A stretch of DNA of 64,000 bases. Source: an uncultured Nioella sp. (GTDB lineage Bacteria; Pseudomonadota; Alphaproteobacteria; Rhodobacterales; Rhodobacteraceae). The stretch is taken from NCBI GenBank assembly GCA_947498125.1, contig CANMJH010000001.1:930001-994000 (forward strand). Direction: 5' to 3'. Below are positions 53,745 through 62,259 of the stretch, in pieces. Made by a program: the position numbers and the translations under genes. How positions within the stretch are numbered: the first letter of the stretch is position 1; the number at the start of each line of letters is the position of its first letter. Under the pieces are notes generated by a model. That model worked only from the letters and a program-made list of their open reading frames with translations, did not search any database and was not told the DNA's origin.

Positions 53745-54160
53745 CGTGCGGAAGTCAACAAATCAATGATACCCTCGCCACAGCAACTTTGTTCCCGCCG
53801 GTAGTTCTACAAATTCTGGCTTACATTGCGTTTGCGATTTTCCTCATCACGCCGGCTATTCGCCTTAGAAAGGGATTAGGGGACCGAATAATACATTTAT
53901 CATTTTATGGTTTCGTCCTGTTGGTATGTGCTTGCGCCGCATTCCTCACCATGCTCGGATCGGGCGGCATTACAGATTGGGTACCTTTGAGGCTCGGCGG
54001 CCTCGCATATATTGCGATCTGGCCACTCTTATTTCTGTGCGCCATTTCCCAGGTGTTTGGTGCATTGAGCGCGCGGTTCAGGCCCGCCTCCCTCGATTTT
54101 TCTTTGCTGCTTTGCATCGGCGCACTCACCGTTAATTGGATCATCATAGGGTCGTATTAA
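53726..54160 (+). CDS. Small hydrophobic membrane protein, unknown function
   Basis: The 144-residue frame overlaps the previous gene by 19 bp and has four hydrophobic segments (LFPPVVLQILAYIAFAIFL, FYGFVLLVCACAAF, YIAIWPLLFLCAISQVFG and FSLLLCIGALTVNWIIIG). The start is uncertain: ATG 53726 has no clear ribosome site. It is tandem with the membrane protein at 53136. Confidence 0.5.
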   Translation: MFACQLTCGSQQINDTLATATLFPPVVLQILAYIAFAIFLITPAIRLRKGLGDRIIHLSFYGFVLLVCACAAFLTMLGSGGITDWVPLRLGGLAYIAIWPLLFLCAISQVFGALSARFRPASLDFSLLLCIGALTVNWIIIGSY

Positions 54161-54196
54161 CAGCCTCTTTCATTTTCCCAAAATACCTCGGGGAGC

Positions 54197-54241
54197 GCGA
54201 GGGGCAGCGCCCCTCGCCCCGGTCGGATGGCCGAAGGCCAT
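54197..54241. repeat. Pair of intergenic hairpins
   Basis: GCGAGGGGC-AGC-GCCCCTCGC (54197-54217, 9-bp stem, 3-nt loop) and, 9 bp later, ATGGCC-GAA-GGCCAT (54227-54241). There is no T-run, so they are not typical terminators. They look like the short GC-rich intergenic palindromes (REP-like) found in many Rhodobacteraceae genomes. They lie between the hydrophobic protein and the pqiA-like gene. Confidence 0.6.
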
Positions 54242-54286
54242 ACGAAACCCCTTGCAAGCCTGCCTCAAACCCCACATCTCATCCCC

Positions 54287-54748
54287 ATGACCGTCAAGAC
54301 TCTCACCTTTCTGAACCTCTCCCTCCTTATCCTCTTCCCAATCTCTTGGGTCGCGCCTCTGATGCGCGCAGGTCTCCTTCCGCTTTTCAGCTTGGATGAA
54401 ATCTCAGTCCTTTCGGGCCTTTGGGCGCTCATAGAAGATCAGGAATGGCTGCTCGCCATCGCCATCACGCTTTTTGCCCTCATCGCCCCGATCTTGAAAA
54501 CCGTCGGGCTGGCGCTTGTTCACTTACAAAAAGCATCGCCCAAATGGCTGCCTTCGCTGGCCACAATGGGCAAGCTTGCGATGGCCGATGTCTTCCTCAT
54601 TGCCATCTACATCACATTGGCCAAAGGCATTGGCGTCGGCCGGGTGGAAACCGCATGGGGGCTGTGGCTCTTTACCGCCTGCGTTTTGGCCTCCTTTGTG
54701 GTCTCGCTGCTCACATCCCGTCTGGTCAAAGAAGGGCGGCTCGGCTAA
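54287..54748 (+). CDS. Paraquat-inducible protein A-like membrane protein
   Basis: The 153-residue protein has four membrane segments and the PqiA-domain pattern: SLLILFPISWVAPLMRAG, FSLDEISVLSGLWALIEDQE, LAIAITLFALIAPILKTVGL and MADVFLIAIYITLAKG. PqiA-like proteins are linked to envelope lipid transport, so the closeness to mlaEF is notable. ATG 54287 is used because the frame upstream runs into the hairpin region. Stop is 10 bp before radA. Confidence 0.85.
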   Translation: MTVKTLTFLNLSLLILFPISWVAPLMRAGLLPLFSLDEISVLSGLWALIEDQEWLLAIAITLFALIAPILKTVGLALVHLQKASPKWLPSLATMGKLAMADVFLIAIYITLAKGIGVGRVETAWGLWLFTACVLASFVVSLLTSRLVKEGRLG

Positions 54749-54758
54749 GCCATTTGCC

Positions 54759-56126
54759 ATGGCAAAACCCGTCACACAATTCATCTGCTCCAGCTGCGGC
54801 GCCGTCCATAAAAAATGGTCGGGGCGCTGCGATGATTGCGGCGAGTGGAACACGATCATTGAAGAAGCGCCTTTGTCGGCGGGCCCGGGCAAGAAAACCC
54901 TCGGTGCGCGCAAGGGCAAAGGCATGGCCCTGACCGATCTGCGCACCGAAGAAGCCGCGCCCGAGCGCGACACCTCGGGCCTGAACGAGCTGGACCGCGT
55001 GCTTGGCGGTGGGCTTGTCGCCGCCTCGGCCACGCTGGTGGGCGGCGATCCCGGCATCGGCAAATCCACCCTGCTTTTGCAGGCCGCAGGCGCCTATGCC
55101 AAAGCGGGGCTCAACGTTATCTACGTCTCAGGCGAGGAAGCCACCGCGCAAGTCCGAATGCGCGCGCAGCGGTTGGGACTGGCCGATAGCCCCGTAAAGC
55201 TGGCTTCCGAGACCAATTTGCGCGAAATCCTGACGACGCTGGACGCTGAACGCCCTGATCTTTGCATCATCGATTCTGTTCAAACTATGTGGCTGGATAC
55301 GGTCGACAGCGCCCCCGGTTCTGTCAGTCAGGTCCGCGCGTCGTGCCATGAGCTGGTCAGTTTTGCCAAACGCAAGGGCGTCAGCATCATGCTTGTCGGC
55401 CATGTCACCAAGGATGGCCAGATCGCGGGGCCCCGCGTTGTCGAGCATATGGTCGACACCGTGCTTTATTTCGAGGGCGAGCGCGGGCATCAGTTCCGCA
55501 TCTTGCGCTCGGTCAAAAACCGGTTTGGTCCAGCAGATGAAATCGGCGTGTTTGAGATGACCGGCGCGGGTTTGGCCGAAGTGCCAAACCCCTCGGCCCT
55601 GTTCCTGTCAGATCGCGACGAACGCGCGCCGGGATCGGTCGTCTTTGCCGGGATCGAAGGCACGCGGCCCGTTCTGATCGAAGTGCAAGCGCTTGTGGCA
55701 CCCTCTTCGCTGTCTCAACCCCGCCGCGCAGTAGTCGGCTGGGATAGTGCCCGCCTGTCGATGATTTTGGCCGTGCTCGAAGCGCGTGTCGGGATCAGTT
55801 TTCAGGGCCTGGATGTCTATCTGAATATTGCGGGCGGTATGCGCATCAAAGAACCCGCCGCTGATCTTGCCATTGCGGCCGCACTTTTGAGCGCACGAGA
55901 AGATTCTGCGCTGCCCGCAGCCAGCGTTGTTTTTGGCGAGCTTTCTCTTTCCGGTGCGTTAAGACCGGTCGCTCAGGCCGAAAACAGGTTGAAAGAGGCG
56001 CAAAAACTTGGTTTTTCACAGGCTATCGCGTCTAAAGGGTGCAAAATCACCGACAAGGCGGGTATGGATTTAAAATTGATGCCCGATTTGGCGGCATTTA
56101 CCGGCGAAATTTTCGGCGCGGGCTAA
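54759..56126 (+). CDS. radA: DNA repair protein RadA (Sms)
   Basis: RadA aids branch migration in recombination. The 455-residue protein has a zinc finger (FICSSCGAVHKKWSGRCDDC), a RecA-like ATPase with Walker A GDPGIGKSTLLLQ, the RadA-specific VKNRFGPADE and a Lon-like C-terminal domain with GLDVYLNIAGGMRIKEPAAD. ATG 54759 gives the usual MAKPVTQF start; the longer frame overlaps the pqiA-like gene. It precedes cvpA by 25 bp. Confidence 0.96.
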   Translation: MAKPVTQFICSSCGAVHKKWSGRCDDCGEWNTIIEEAPLSAGPGKKTLGARKGKGMALTDLRTEEAAPERDTSGLNELDRVLGGGLVAASATLVGGDPGIGKSTLLLQAAGAYAKAGLNVIYVSGEEATAQVRMRAQRLGLADSPVKLASETNLREILTTLDAERPDLCIIDSVQTMWLDTVDSAPGSVSQVRASCHELVSFAKRKGVSIMLVGHVTKDGQIAGPRVVEHMVDTVLYFEGERGHQFRILRSVKNRFGPADEIGVFEMTGAGLAEVPNPSALFLSDRDERAPGSVVFAGIEGTRPVLIEVQALVAPSSLSQPRRAVVGWDSARLSMILAVLEARVGISFQGLDVYLNIAGGMRIKEPAADLAIAAALLSAREDSALPAASVVFGELSLSGALRPVAQAENRLKEAQKLGFSQAIASKGCKITDKAGMDLKLMPDLAAFTGEIFGAG

Positions 56127-56151
56127 CCGGCGCAAAAAGGATAAAGACACC

Positions 56152-56718
56152 ATGGAAGGGTTCACCATTTTCGACGGGGTGGTCGCGGGTATTATCGTGA
56201 TTTCCGCTATTTTGGCCTATTCACGCGGCTTCGTACGCGAGACATTGTCCATTGCTGGCTGGATTGCCGCCGCGATCATCGCGTATATTTTCGCGCCTAA
56301 CGCGAAAGAGCTGATGCATGAAATTCCTTATGTAGGAGACCTCTTGAACGGCTCGTGCCAATTGGCGGTCATTGTGGCCTTCGCCGTTTTGGTTGCGGTG
56401 TCGTTGGTTGTCATTTCGCTCTTCACGCCCTTCTTCGCTTCTGCGGTGCAACGCTCGGCCATTGGCGGTTTGGATGCAGCGCTTGGGTTCCTATTTGGGG
56501 TCGCTCGCGGCATTCTATTGGTTGTTGTGGCGTTGATCGTCTATGATCGGGTCGTCGGAAACGAGCCGATAGCAGTCATTTCTGAAAGCCGCTCGGCCGA
56601 AGTATTCGCCTCATTCCAGACGCGGGTTGAAGAAGAAATTCCAAGCGATGCACCCGGATGGATCATGCAGCGTTATGAAGGTCTTATGGACAGCTGCACG
56701 ATCGAGAGCGACGCCTAA
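56152..56718 (+). CDS. cvpA: CvpA family membrane protein
   Basis: The 188-residue inner-membrane protein of the colicin V production family begins FTIFDGVVAGIIVISAILAY, then has SRGFVRETLSIAGWIAA with three further helices, and GGLDAALGFLFGVARGILLV. CvpA homologs affect envelope integrity and biofilm; the exact role is not settled. It is often found before purF; here a hydrolase gene and small genes separate them. GGATAAAGACACC precedes the ATG. Confidence 0.93.
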   Translation: MEGFTIFDGVVAGIIVISAILAYSRGFVRETLSIAGWIAAAIIAYIFAPNAKELMHEIPYVGDLLNGSCQLAVIVAFAVLVAVSLVVISLFTPFFASAVQRSAIGGLDAALGFLFGVARGILLVVVALIVYDRVVGNEPIAVISESRSAEVFASFQTRVEEEIPSDAPGWIMQRYEGLMDSCTIESDA

Positions 56719-56719
56719 A

Positions 56720-57916
56720 TCAGGCAAACTCCTCGGCCAGAAACCGATCGAAATCATCCACACAAGGGCCCCAGATGGGGTCACTTGGGACCACAATGTG
56801 ATTAGGAGAATCGCAAGGGATGAACTCGGCCTCTTGGATGCCGCGTGCGATGTGTTTTGACTGCGCAGGCGATTGAACCGCATCGCCCGAGCAATGCATG
56901 ATCAGGGCGGGCGCTGTGACCAATGGCAATATGGCGCTGACATCTATCTCGCCCACAACCCGGCGAATTTCAGCTGCAATTTCCGGACTGGCCGACACCT
57001 CTTGCATATGCACCAGCGAGTCCAGTTCTTCAGGGGTCGAGCGCGGCGCAAAAACCGTGGCAATCGCCTTCATGAACGGGCTGCCGGCAATCCCCCATCC
57101 TGACTTGATCATCGCCACCATTGTGGCGGTTTGCTCTGGGTGGCCTTGCGCGGTTGAGCCTTGAACCAAACCGTTATTGAGGATCATCCGGCTTACGCGA
57201 TCTGGATGGCGCGCAGCAAAATTCAGTGCCACGGGGACGCTCTGCGAAATTGCGTAAATCGCAAAGCGATCCAGGCCAGCAGCATCGGCCACCGCCTCCA
57301 AGTCATCTGTCATGGTTTCAATAGTGACATGGGAATAATCGACATCGCGATCCGACAGGCCAGTGCCACGTGGATCGTACCGAATGAGGCGGCGATGCGC
57401 CGATTGGCGGGCCAGCAACGGCTCCCAAATCGGGCTTTTTAAATCCTCTTCAAGATGGCTTAGCCAATGCCCGGCCCGCAAAAGCGGCGGTCCCTCACCC
57501 ATCTCGGCCCAAGCAAGGCCCACCCCATCGGGGGCAGATGTATAGCGAATCTTCTGAGTTAAAGCGCGGGCGGGCGCCGTTGCGGTGGGCGCATCCCCCT
57601 GCCCGTCTTCGGTCGTGATTTCGGCAATCAGTTGCACCCCGCGGCGCGGAACGGTCTTGATCACCTCTTGGCGCCGCCCACTATCCCCCAAGGCACTGCG
57701 CGCCGCACTGACGCGCGCCGAAAGCGTGGCATCCGACACGATCCGGCCCTTCCAAATAGCCTCGATCATCTGGTCATAACTGACAAGATCAGGAGCAGAC
57801 ATCGCAAGCAGCGCAATAAGGTCAAAGACTTGTGGTTCCACATGGACGTCGCGCCCGGCCACTTTCAGGTGGTGGCCCGCCACGTCCAACTCGCAATTGG
57901 CAAATCGATAGATCAT
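56720..57916 (-). CDS. Winged-helix DNA-binding domain fused to an alpha/beta hydrolase
   Basis: The 398-residue protein begins with an OmpR/CadC-type winged helix (residues about 1-95, with VEPQVFDLIALL, SDATLSARVSAARSALGD and VIKTVPRRGVQLIAE), but it has no membrane segment. After a linker follows an alpha/beta hydrolase with the oxyanion region RYDPRGTGLSDRD, nucleophile Ser in AISQSVPVAL, Asp in MHCSGDAV and His in SPNHIVV. Start ATG 57916 has AAAAGG upstream. The fusion suggests a ligand- or ester-sensing transcription factor; it is divergent from the small gene at 58068. Confidence 0.85.
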   Translation of the reverse strand: MIYRFANCELDVAGHHLKVAGRDVHVEPQVFDLIALLAMSAPDLVSYDQMIEAIWKGRIVSDATLSARVSAARSALGDSGRRQEVIKTVPRRGVQLIAEITTEDGQGDAPTATAPARALTQKIRYTSAPDGVGLAWAEMGEGPPLLRAGHWLSHLEEDLKSPIWEPLLARQSAHRRLIRYDPRGTGLSDRDVDYSHVTIETMTDDLEAVADAAGLDRFAIYAISQSVPVALNFAARHPDRVSRMILNNGLVQGSTAQGHPEQTATMVAMIKSGWGIAGSPFMKAIATVFAPRSTPEELDSLVHMQEVSASPEIAAEIRRVVGEIDVSAILPLVTAPALIMHCSGDAVQSPAQSKHIARGIQEAEFIPCDSPNHIVVPSDPIWGPCVDDFDRFLAEEFA

Positions 57917-58067
57917 CGGTGCCTTTTCCCCTGATTTGCCAAAAAAATCCATGTTCCAAAGAAAAAACCAGCAGTTCTACAGGGTTTCTTTAGATCGTCT
58001 TCAAGCGCCATCCTCATCCCGGTGGCACAGTTGATGCAACGCAAATGTGAAGATGAGGACCAAAAAG

Positions 58068-58265
58068 ATGACCCATACCCCTGAAATCCGCACCAATGCC
58101 GATGGCTCGATCAACACCGCTCATTACATCGCCCTTGGCCGTAACGCCCGCAGCGCCCAAGCCCATCATCTGACCCATAAAGTTGCGCGCACAACCGTGC
58201 TGACATTGCCCCGTCTGACAGGTGTGATTGTCCTTGCAGTCCTTTTGCTTCCCCTTGCCTTATAA
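58068..58265 (+). CDS. Small single-span membrane protein
   Basis: A 65-residue protein: a polar N terminus (THTPEIRTNADGSINTAHY), a His-rich part and a C-terminal hydrophobic segment (VIVLAVLLLPLAL). GAGGA lies 8 bp before ATG 58068; an earlier ATG at 58047 is less well placed. It is divergent from the winged-helix hydrolase gene, sharing its promoter region, so it may be that regulator's target. Confidence 0.6.
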   Translation: MTHTPEIRTNADGSINTAHYIALGRNARSAQAHHLTHKVARTTVLTLPRLTGVIVLAVLLLPLAL

Positions 58266-58284
58266 GCGGCAAGAGCGGCGCATC

Positions 58285-58503
58285 TCACGCGCCAGAGGCA
58301 ATTAAGTCGCGGACTTTTATCGCTTTTTCGAAGTGATCTAACTTGTGGGTCATGATCCACCATTCAGCCGCTTCCATCAGCAATTCAGGATCATCATTCT
58401 TGTTTGCGAAAAAGGCGTAAAAGGACAAACCGACGCCGTCGCCCTTTTTGGCAAGCTTGTCGTTACATATTGAAATGGCTTTGGCTCTTTGGGCGGGTCT
58501 CAT
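58285..58503 (-). CDS. Small conserved cytoplasmic protein (DUF6500-like)
   Basis: A 72-residue protein with a conserved look: GDGVGLSFYAFFANKNDDPE followed by LLMEAAEWWIMTHKLDHFEK. It probably belongs to the DUF6500 family (name from memory, not verified). It converges with the small membrane protein gene, 19 bp apart. No function is known. Confidence 0.65.
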   Translation of the reverse strand: MRPAQRAKAISICNDKLAKKGDGVGLSFYAFFANKNDDPELLMEAAEWWIMTHKLDHFEKAIKVRDLIASGA

Positions 58504-58782
58504 GAATGTCTCGATTTCCTTGTTTTTTGTAAGAACAGAATGTGAACGCTCACCATCAAAACCGCAACCTAGATAACAAAACGGGCGACAAACTTATCGG
58601 CTTTTGCCGTGTTGGCACCCCAAATGCTGATCATCAAATGACCACAACCGCAGGTGCACATTCCAAAGGGCATCTGGGCAACGTCCGAACACAATTTGGT
58701 TTTACAAAACTGTCACGGGTGACTTTACCCGGCGCGCGGTCTATACGGACGCGGAATCGGTAGCAGCGGAGCCCTCCCCCCC

Positions 58783-60261
58783 ATGCTTGAAAAGAGCAAG
58801 CCCTTCCTGAGCCATCCCTTCGATGATGATAAGCTTAAGGAAGAATGCGGTGTATTTGGTGTCATTGGCGTCAAGGATGCCGCAAATTTCGTAGCTCTGG
58901 GCCTGCATGCCCTACAGCACCGCGGACAAGAGGCAGGCGGCATCGTCAGCCATGATCCTGTACACGGCTTTAACTCAGCACGCCGTTTTGGCTATGTCCG
59001 GGATAACTTCACCAAGCAATCCCTGATGGAAACGCTGCCCGGACCGGTCTCAATCGGCCATGTGCGCTATTCCACGGCAGGATCGAAAGGCCAAACCGCG
59101 ATCCGCGATGTACAGCCCTTCTTTGGCGAATTTGCCATGGGCGGCGCCGCAATTGCACATAACGGCAATATCACCAATGCCGAAGAGCTGAAGCGCGAGT
59201 TGATTGAACGCGGCTCGATCTTCCAAAGCTCCTCTGACAGTGAATGCATCATTCATCTGATGGCCCGCAGCCTGCAACGCAACATCCCTGAGCGGATGAA
59301 AGACGCGCTGCGCCGGGTTGAGGGCGCTTTTTCAGTTGTGGCCATGACCCGCACCAAGCTGATTGGGGTGCGAGACCGTTTGGGCGTGCGCCCGCTGGTT
59401 CTGGGCAAATTACCCGATGGCGGTTCGGTCCTCAGCTCGGAAACCTGTGCGCTGGATATCATCGGCGCCGAATTTGTGCGCGAGATTGAACCGGGTGAGA
59501 TGGTGGTGATCACCGCAAAAGGCATCGAAAGCTTTAAACCGTTTGAGCCTGCCCGCCCCCGGTTTTGCATCTTTGAGCATGTGTATTTCTCGCGTCCCGA
59601 TTCGATCCTAGGCGGACGTTCGGTTTATGAAACGCGGGAAAATATCGGGCGCGAACTGGCCAAGGAAAGCCCTGTGGATGCTGATCTGGTCTGCCCTGTT
59701 CCCGATAGCGGCACGCCAGCAGCGATTGGTTTTTCGCTGGAAAGCGGCATTCCCTACGCAATGGGCATCATCCGCAACCAATATATGGGACGGACCTTTA
59801 TTGAGCCGACCGAGCAGATCCGAAATATGGGTGTGCGCCTGAAGCTGAACGTGAACCGGAAGCTCATTGAAGGCAAACGTGTGATTCTGGTCGACGATTC
59901 CGTGGTGCGGGGCACGACCAGCCGCAAGATTAAAGAGATGATCCTTGATGCCGGCGCTGCCGAGGTCCATTTCCGTATCGCGTCTCCGCCCACCGCTTGG
60001 CCTTGCTTTTATGGCGTCGACACGCCGCAGCGCGAGAAATTGCTTGCCGCGACGATGAGCGAGGAAGAGATGCGCAGCCATCTTGAGGTCGATAGCTTGA
60101 AATTCATCTCTCTGGATGGCCTCTACCGCGCTGTTGGTGAAGCAAATGGCCGCGATCCCAAGGCACCAGCCTATTGCGACGCCTGTTTCTCGGGCGAGTA
60201 CCCGGTCCGGCCATCGGATATGGTCGCCAAAGGGTTCGAGATGTTGGAGCCTGCCGAATAG
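58783..60261 (+). CDS. purF: Amidophosphoribosyltransferase
   Basis: First committed step of purine synthesis: PRPP plus glutamine to phosphoribosylamine. The 492-residue protein has a 21-residue propeptide before the nucleophile C22 (KEECGVFGVIG), the glutaminase domain and the PRPP motif VILVDDSVVRGTTS. Cysteines in RPRFCIFEH, AWPCFYGVD and CDACFSGEYP fit the Fe-S-cluster (Bacillus-type) enzyme. The 280 bp upstream hold no gene and no clear riboswitch. Confidence 0.96.
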   Translation: MLEKSKPFLSHPFDDDKLKEECGVFGVIGVKDAANFVALGLHALQHRGQEAGGIVSHDPVHGFNSARRFGYVRDNFTKQSLMETLPGPVSIGHVRYSTAGSKGQTAIRDVQPFFGEFAMGGAAIAHNGNITNAEELKRELIERGSIFQSSSDSECIIHLMARSLQRNIPERMKDALRRVEGAFSVVAMTRTKLIGVRDRLGVRPLVLGKLPDGGSVLSSETCALDIIGAEFVREIEPGEMVVITAKGIESFKPFEPARPRFCIFEHVYFSRPDSILGGRSVYETRENIGRELAKESPVDADLVCPVPDSGTPAAIGFSLESGIPYAMGIIRNQYMGRTFIEPTEQIRNMGVRLKLNVNRKLIEGKRVILVDDSVVRGTTSRKIKEMILDAGAAEVHFRIASPPTAWPCFYGVDTPQREKLLAATMSEEEMRSHLEVDSLKFISLDGLYRAVGEANGRDPKAPAYCDACFSGEYPVRPSDMVAKGFEMLEPAE

Positions 60262-60497
60262 CAGATTTCGCCGCAGATTTCTGCGACGACCGGGGGCGGG
60301 CCGCGTCAGGCAGCGCTGCTGCCCTCCTTGGCCCGCGATGCGCTGAAAATAGTCTTAGAAGTGTGGCGAGGCCCTGTGCCCGCGCATGATCGCGGCTTGC
60401 ATCTGTGATGCGCCGACGATCCTAGGGACGTGGTGCAAAGCGACGGAAGTGCCGGCGTAATCTCGCAATCCTTTTAAGCCTAGTGTAGACAGAGCAC

Positions 60498-60920
60498 ATG
60501 GATGATCCGGTCAAATTTCGCCCCCATCATTTCCTTTGCGCCATCGGTTTTGAGGGCAAGGGCTATTCCGACCGATTTACCGAGAATATGAGCGCAATTG
60601 TCATGGGCCGGTTGCGGGCCGCGGGCGGTGAACAAACACCTATGCAGGTTGTTGGGTTTACCGATGATATTTGCGGGCCCTGCCCGAAACGGCGCGGGCG
60701 GCTTTGCACCGAACAGCGCCAAATCGCCGCTCTGGACCGAGCCCATGCAGCCGCACTGAAATTTGACCCGCATGAACAATTGACTTGGGGCGAGGCCCTC
60801 TCGCGCATTCGGGCACATGTACAGCCCGGCGATCTTTCCACAATCTGCAAGGGCTGCCAATGGTTGGAGCTTGGCCTCTGCGAAGCCGCCCTAGAGCGCC
60901 TCCACAAAAACGTCCCTTAA
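60498..60920 (+). CDS. DUF1284 domain protein
   Basis: A 140-residue protein with the family start FRPHHFLCAIGFEGKGYSDR and Cys pairs DDICGPCPKRRGRLC and STICKGCQWLELGLC, eight cysteines in all counting CAIGF and CEAAL. This pattern suggests a metal or Fe-S site. Function unknown. It follows purF by 236 bp, in which nothing was recognised. Confidence 0.85.
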   Translation: MDDPVKFRPHHFLCAIGFEGKGYSDRFTENMSAIVMGRLRAAGGEQTPMQVVGFTDDICGPCPKRRGRLCTEQRQIAALDRAHAAALKFDPHEQLTWGEALSRIRAHVQPGDLSTICKGCQWLELGLCEAALERLHKNVP

Positions 60921-60973
60921 AGGCAAAACACAGCCCCGTGCCACAAACGCGCGGATGCCGCGGGCCGAGGACG

Positions 60974-61029
60974 GCTGCCAAAGGCAGCGTGACGAGGCGC
61001 GCCCCACGGGTCGGCGCGGCTTTGCCGCG
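60974..61029. repeat. Two short GC-rich hairpins (REP-like)
   Basis: GCTGCC-AAA-GGCAGC (60974-60988 after the DUF1284 gene) and CGCGGC-TTT-GCCGCG (61015-61029), both 6-bp stems with 3-nt loops and no T-run. They resemble the hairpins at 54197-54241 in style. Confidence 0.45.
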
Positions 61030-61077
61030 GCGAAACCGGCTTGCCAAATGCCCCAAATCCCGCCATCACCCCGCCCC

Positions 61078-61740
61078 ATGACTGAGAAAAAACTACAAAA
61101 CCGTATCGCGCTGGTCACGGGTGCTTCTCGCGGCCTTGGTGCGGCCACCGCTGAATGGCTCGCAGCGCAAGGCGCCCATGTCGTTGCGGTTGCCCGCACG
61201 GTCGGAGCGCTGGAAGAACTTGACGACCGCATTCAGGCCAAAGGGGGCGCCACCACGCTTGCGCCTATGGATGTCACCGATGAAGGGGCCATGGCGCATC
61301 TGTGCCGCGGTATTCATGATCGGTGGGGCCGCGCCGATATCTGGGTTCACACAGCGATCCACGTGACCGCCCTGACCCCTGCCCCGCATATTACCGCCAA
61401 AGATCTTGATAAGAACATCGCCACCAATATCCGCGCCACATCGCGGCTGATCGCAATGGTCGACCCGCTGATTGCGCCTTCCGACATGGCCACCGCGGTC
61501 TTCTTTGACGATTATGGCACCGAAAAATTCCCCGGGCCCTATGCCATGTCCAAAGCCGCGCAGCGCGCTTTGGTGCAATCTTGGCGCGCCGAAAGCGAAA
61601 AGACCGGCCCGCGCGTCGCGCTGTTGAAACCAGAGCCAATGGCCACGGCCACCCGTGCCCGGTTCTTCCCCGGTGAAGATCGCAGCGCCTTGGCCGATAC
61701 GCATGCAGAAGCAGCACGGCTCCTCGCGCCGCTGTTCTAA
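61078..61740 (+). CDS. SDR-family protein without the usual catalytic Ser
   Basis: The 220-residue short-chain dehydrogenase has TGASRGLGAATAEW, a normal YAMSK active-site pair and a C terminus with PEPMATATRARFFPGED. The segment before Tyr reads VFFDDYGTEKFPGPY, so the usual Ser position is held by Asp or Phe; some SDR subfamilies share this. ATG 61078 is taken because the frame upstream lies in the hairpin region. Substrate unknown. A strong terminator follows. Confidence 0.85.
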   Translation: MTEKKLQNRIALVTGASRGLGAATAEWLAAQGAHVVAVARTVGALEELDDRIQAKGGATTLAPMDVTDEGAMAHLCRGIHDRWGRADIWVHTAIHVTALTPAPHITAKDLDKNIATNIRATSRLIAMVDPLIAPSDMATAVFFDDYGTEKFPGPYAMSKAAQRALVQSWRAESEKTGPRVALLKPEPMATATRARFFPGEDRSALADTHAEAARLLAPLF

Positions 61741-61768
61741 AACTCCTGCCCTAAAAGGCGAACGCAAT

Positions 61769-61800
61769 AAGGCCCCGTCCAAAACGGGGCCTTTCGTGTT
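61769..61800 (+). terminator. Rho-independent terminator between convergent genes
   Basis: AAGGCCCCGT pairs with ACGGGGCCTT (10 bp) around the loop CCAAA, then TCGTGTTT. It ends the SDR transcript and may work the other way for zapA, whose stop is at 61816. Confidence 0.85.
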
Positions 61801-61815
61801 TCAACCTTAATCGGC

Positions 61816-62259
61816 TTACGCCTCGGCGGTATCGTCTTCTTCCAGCTCAAGCGCGAGAGATTCCGCCCGCGCGGCAATTTCCGCCAAACTATCAGCCACT
61901 GCCGACGGGATCACCGCGACCGGCACTTCGGCCGGATCCGGGGGTGGCGCCTCTTCAAGCTCAGCAATGCGGCGCGCGCGTTTGGCCAACCGGTCTTCGG
62001 CCTGCGCCAACGCGTCGTCGCGATCTTTAATCGCGGCCTCAGCACGCTGCAGGTCCTCTTCCAGACCTGCGGCTTTATCGGCCAGCATCAACCCTGCCAT
62101 AAGCAACATCCGCTCGGCTGGCATGCGTCCAATCTGACCCAGAACAACGGCTGCCTCGGTATCCAGCATACGCGCAGCCGATTGCAGGAATGGTTCTTCT
62201 CCGGGTTGGCAGGCAACGGTGAAATCACGTCCGCCAATCTCAACAATAATCTCAGGCAT
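61816..62259 (-). CDS. zapA: Cell division protein ZapA
   Basis: ZapA bundles FtsZ filaments at the division ring. The 147-residue protein has the N-terminal EIGGRDFTVACQPGEEPFLQ and the helix LQSAARMLDTEAAVVLGQIG, then a long coiled coil. An acidic tail makes it longer than the usual ~110 residues. AAGGAGGTG precedes ATG 62259. The start overlaps the coiled-coil gene by 8 bp; the two form one operon. Confidence 0.9.
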   Translation of the reverse strand: MPEIIVEIGGRDFTVACQPGEEPFLQSAARMLDTEAAVVLGQIGRMPAERMLLMAGLMLADKAAGLEEDLQRAEAAIKDRDDALAQAEDRLAKRARRIAELEEAPPPDPAEVPVAVIPSAVADSLAEIAARAESLALELEEDDTAEA

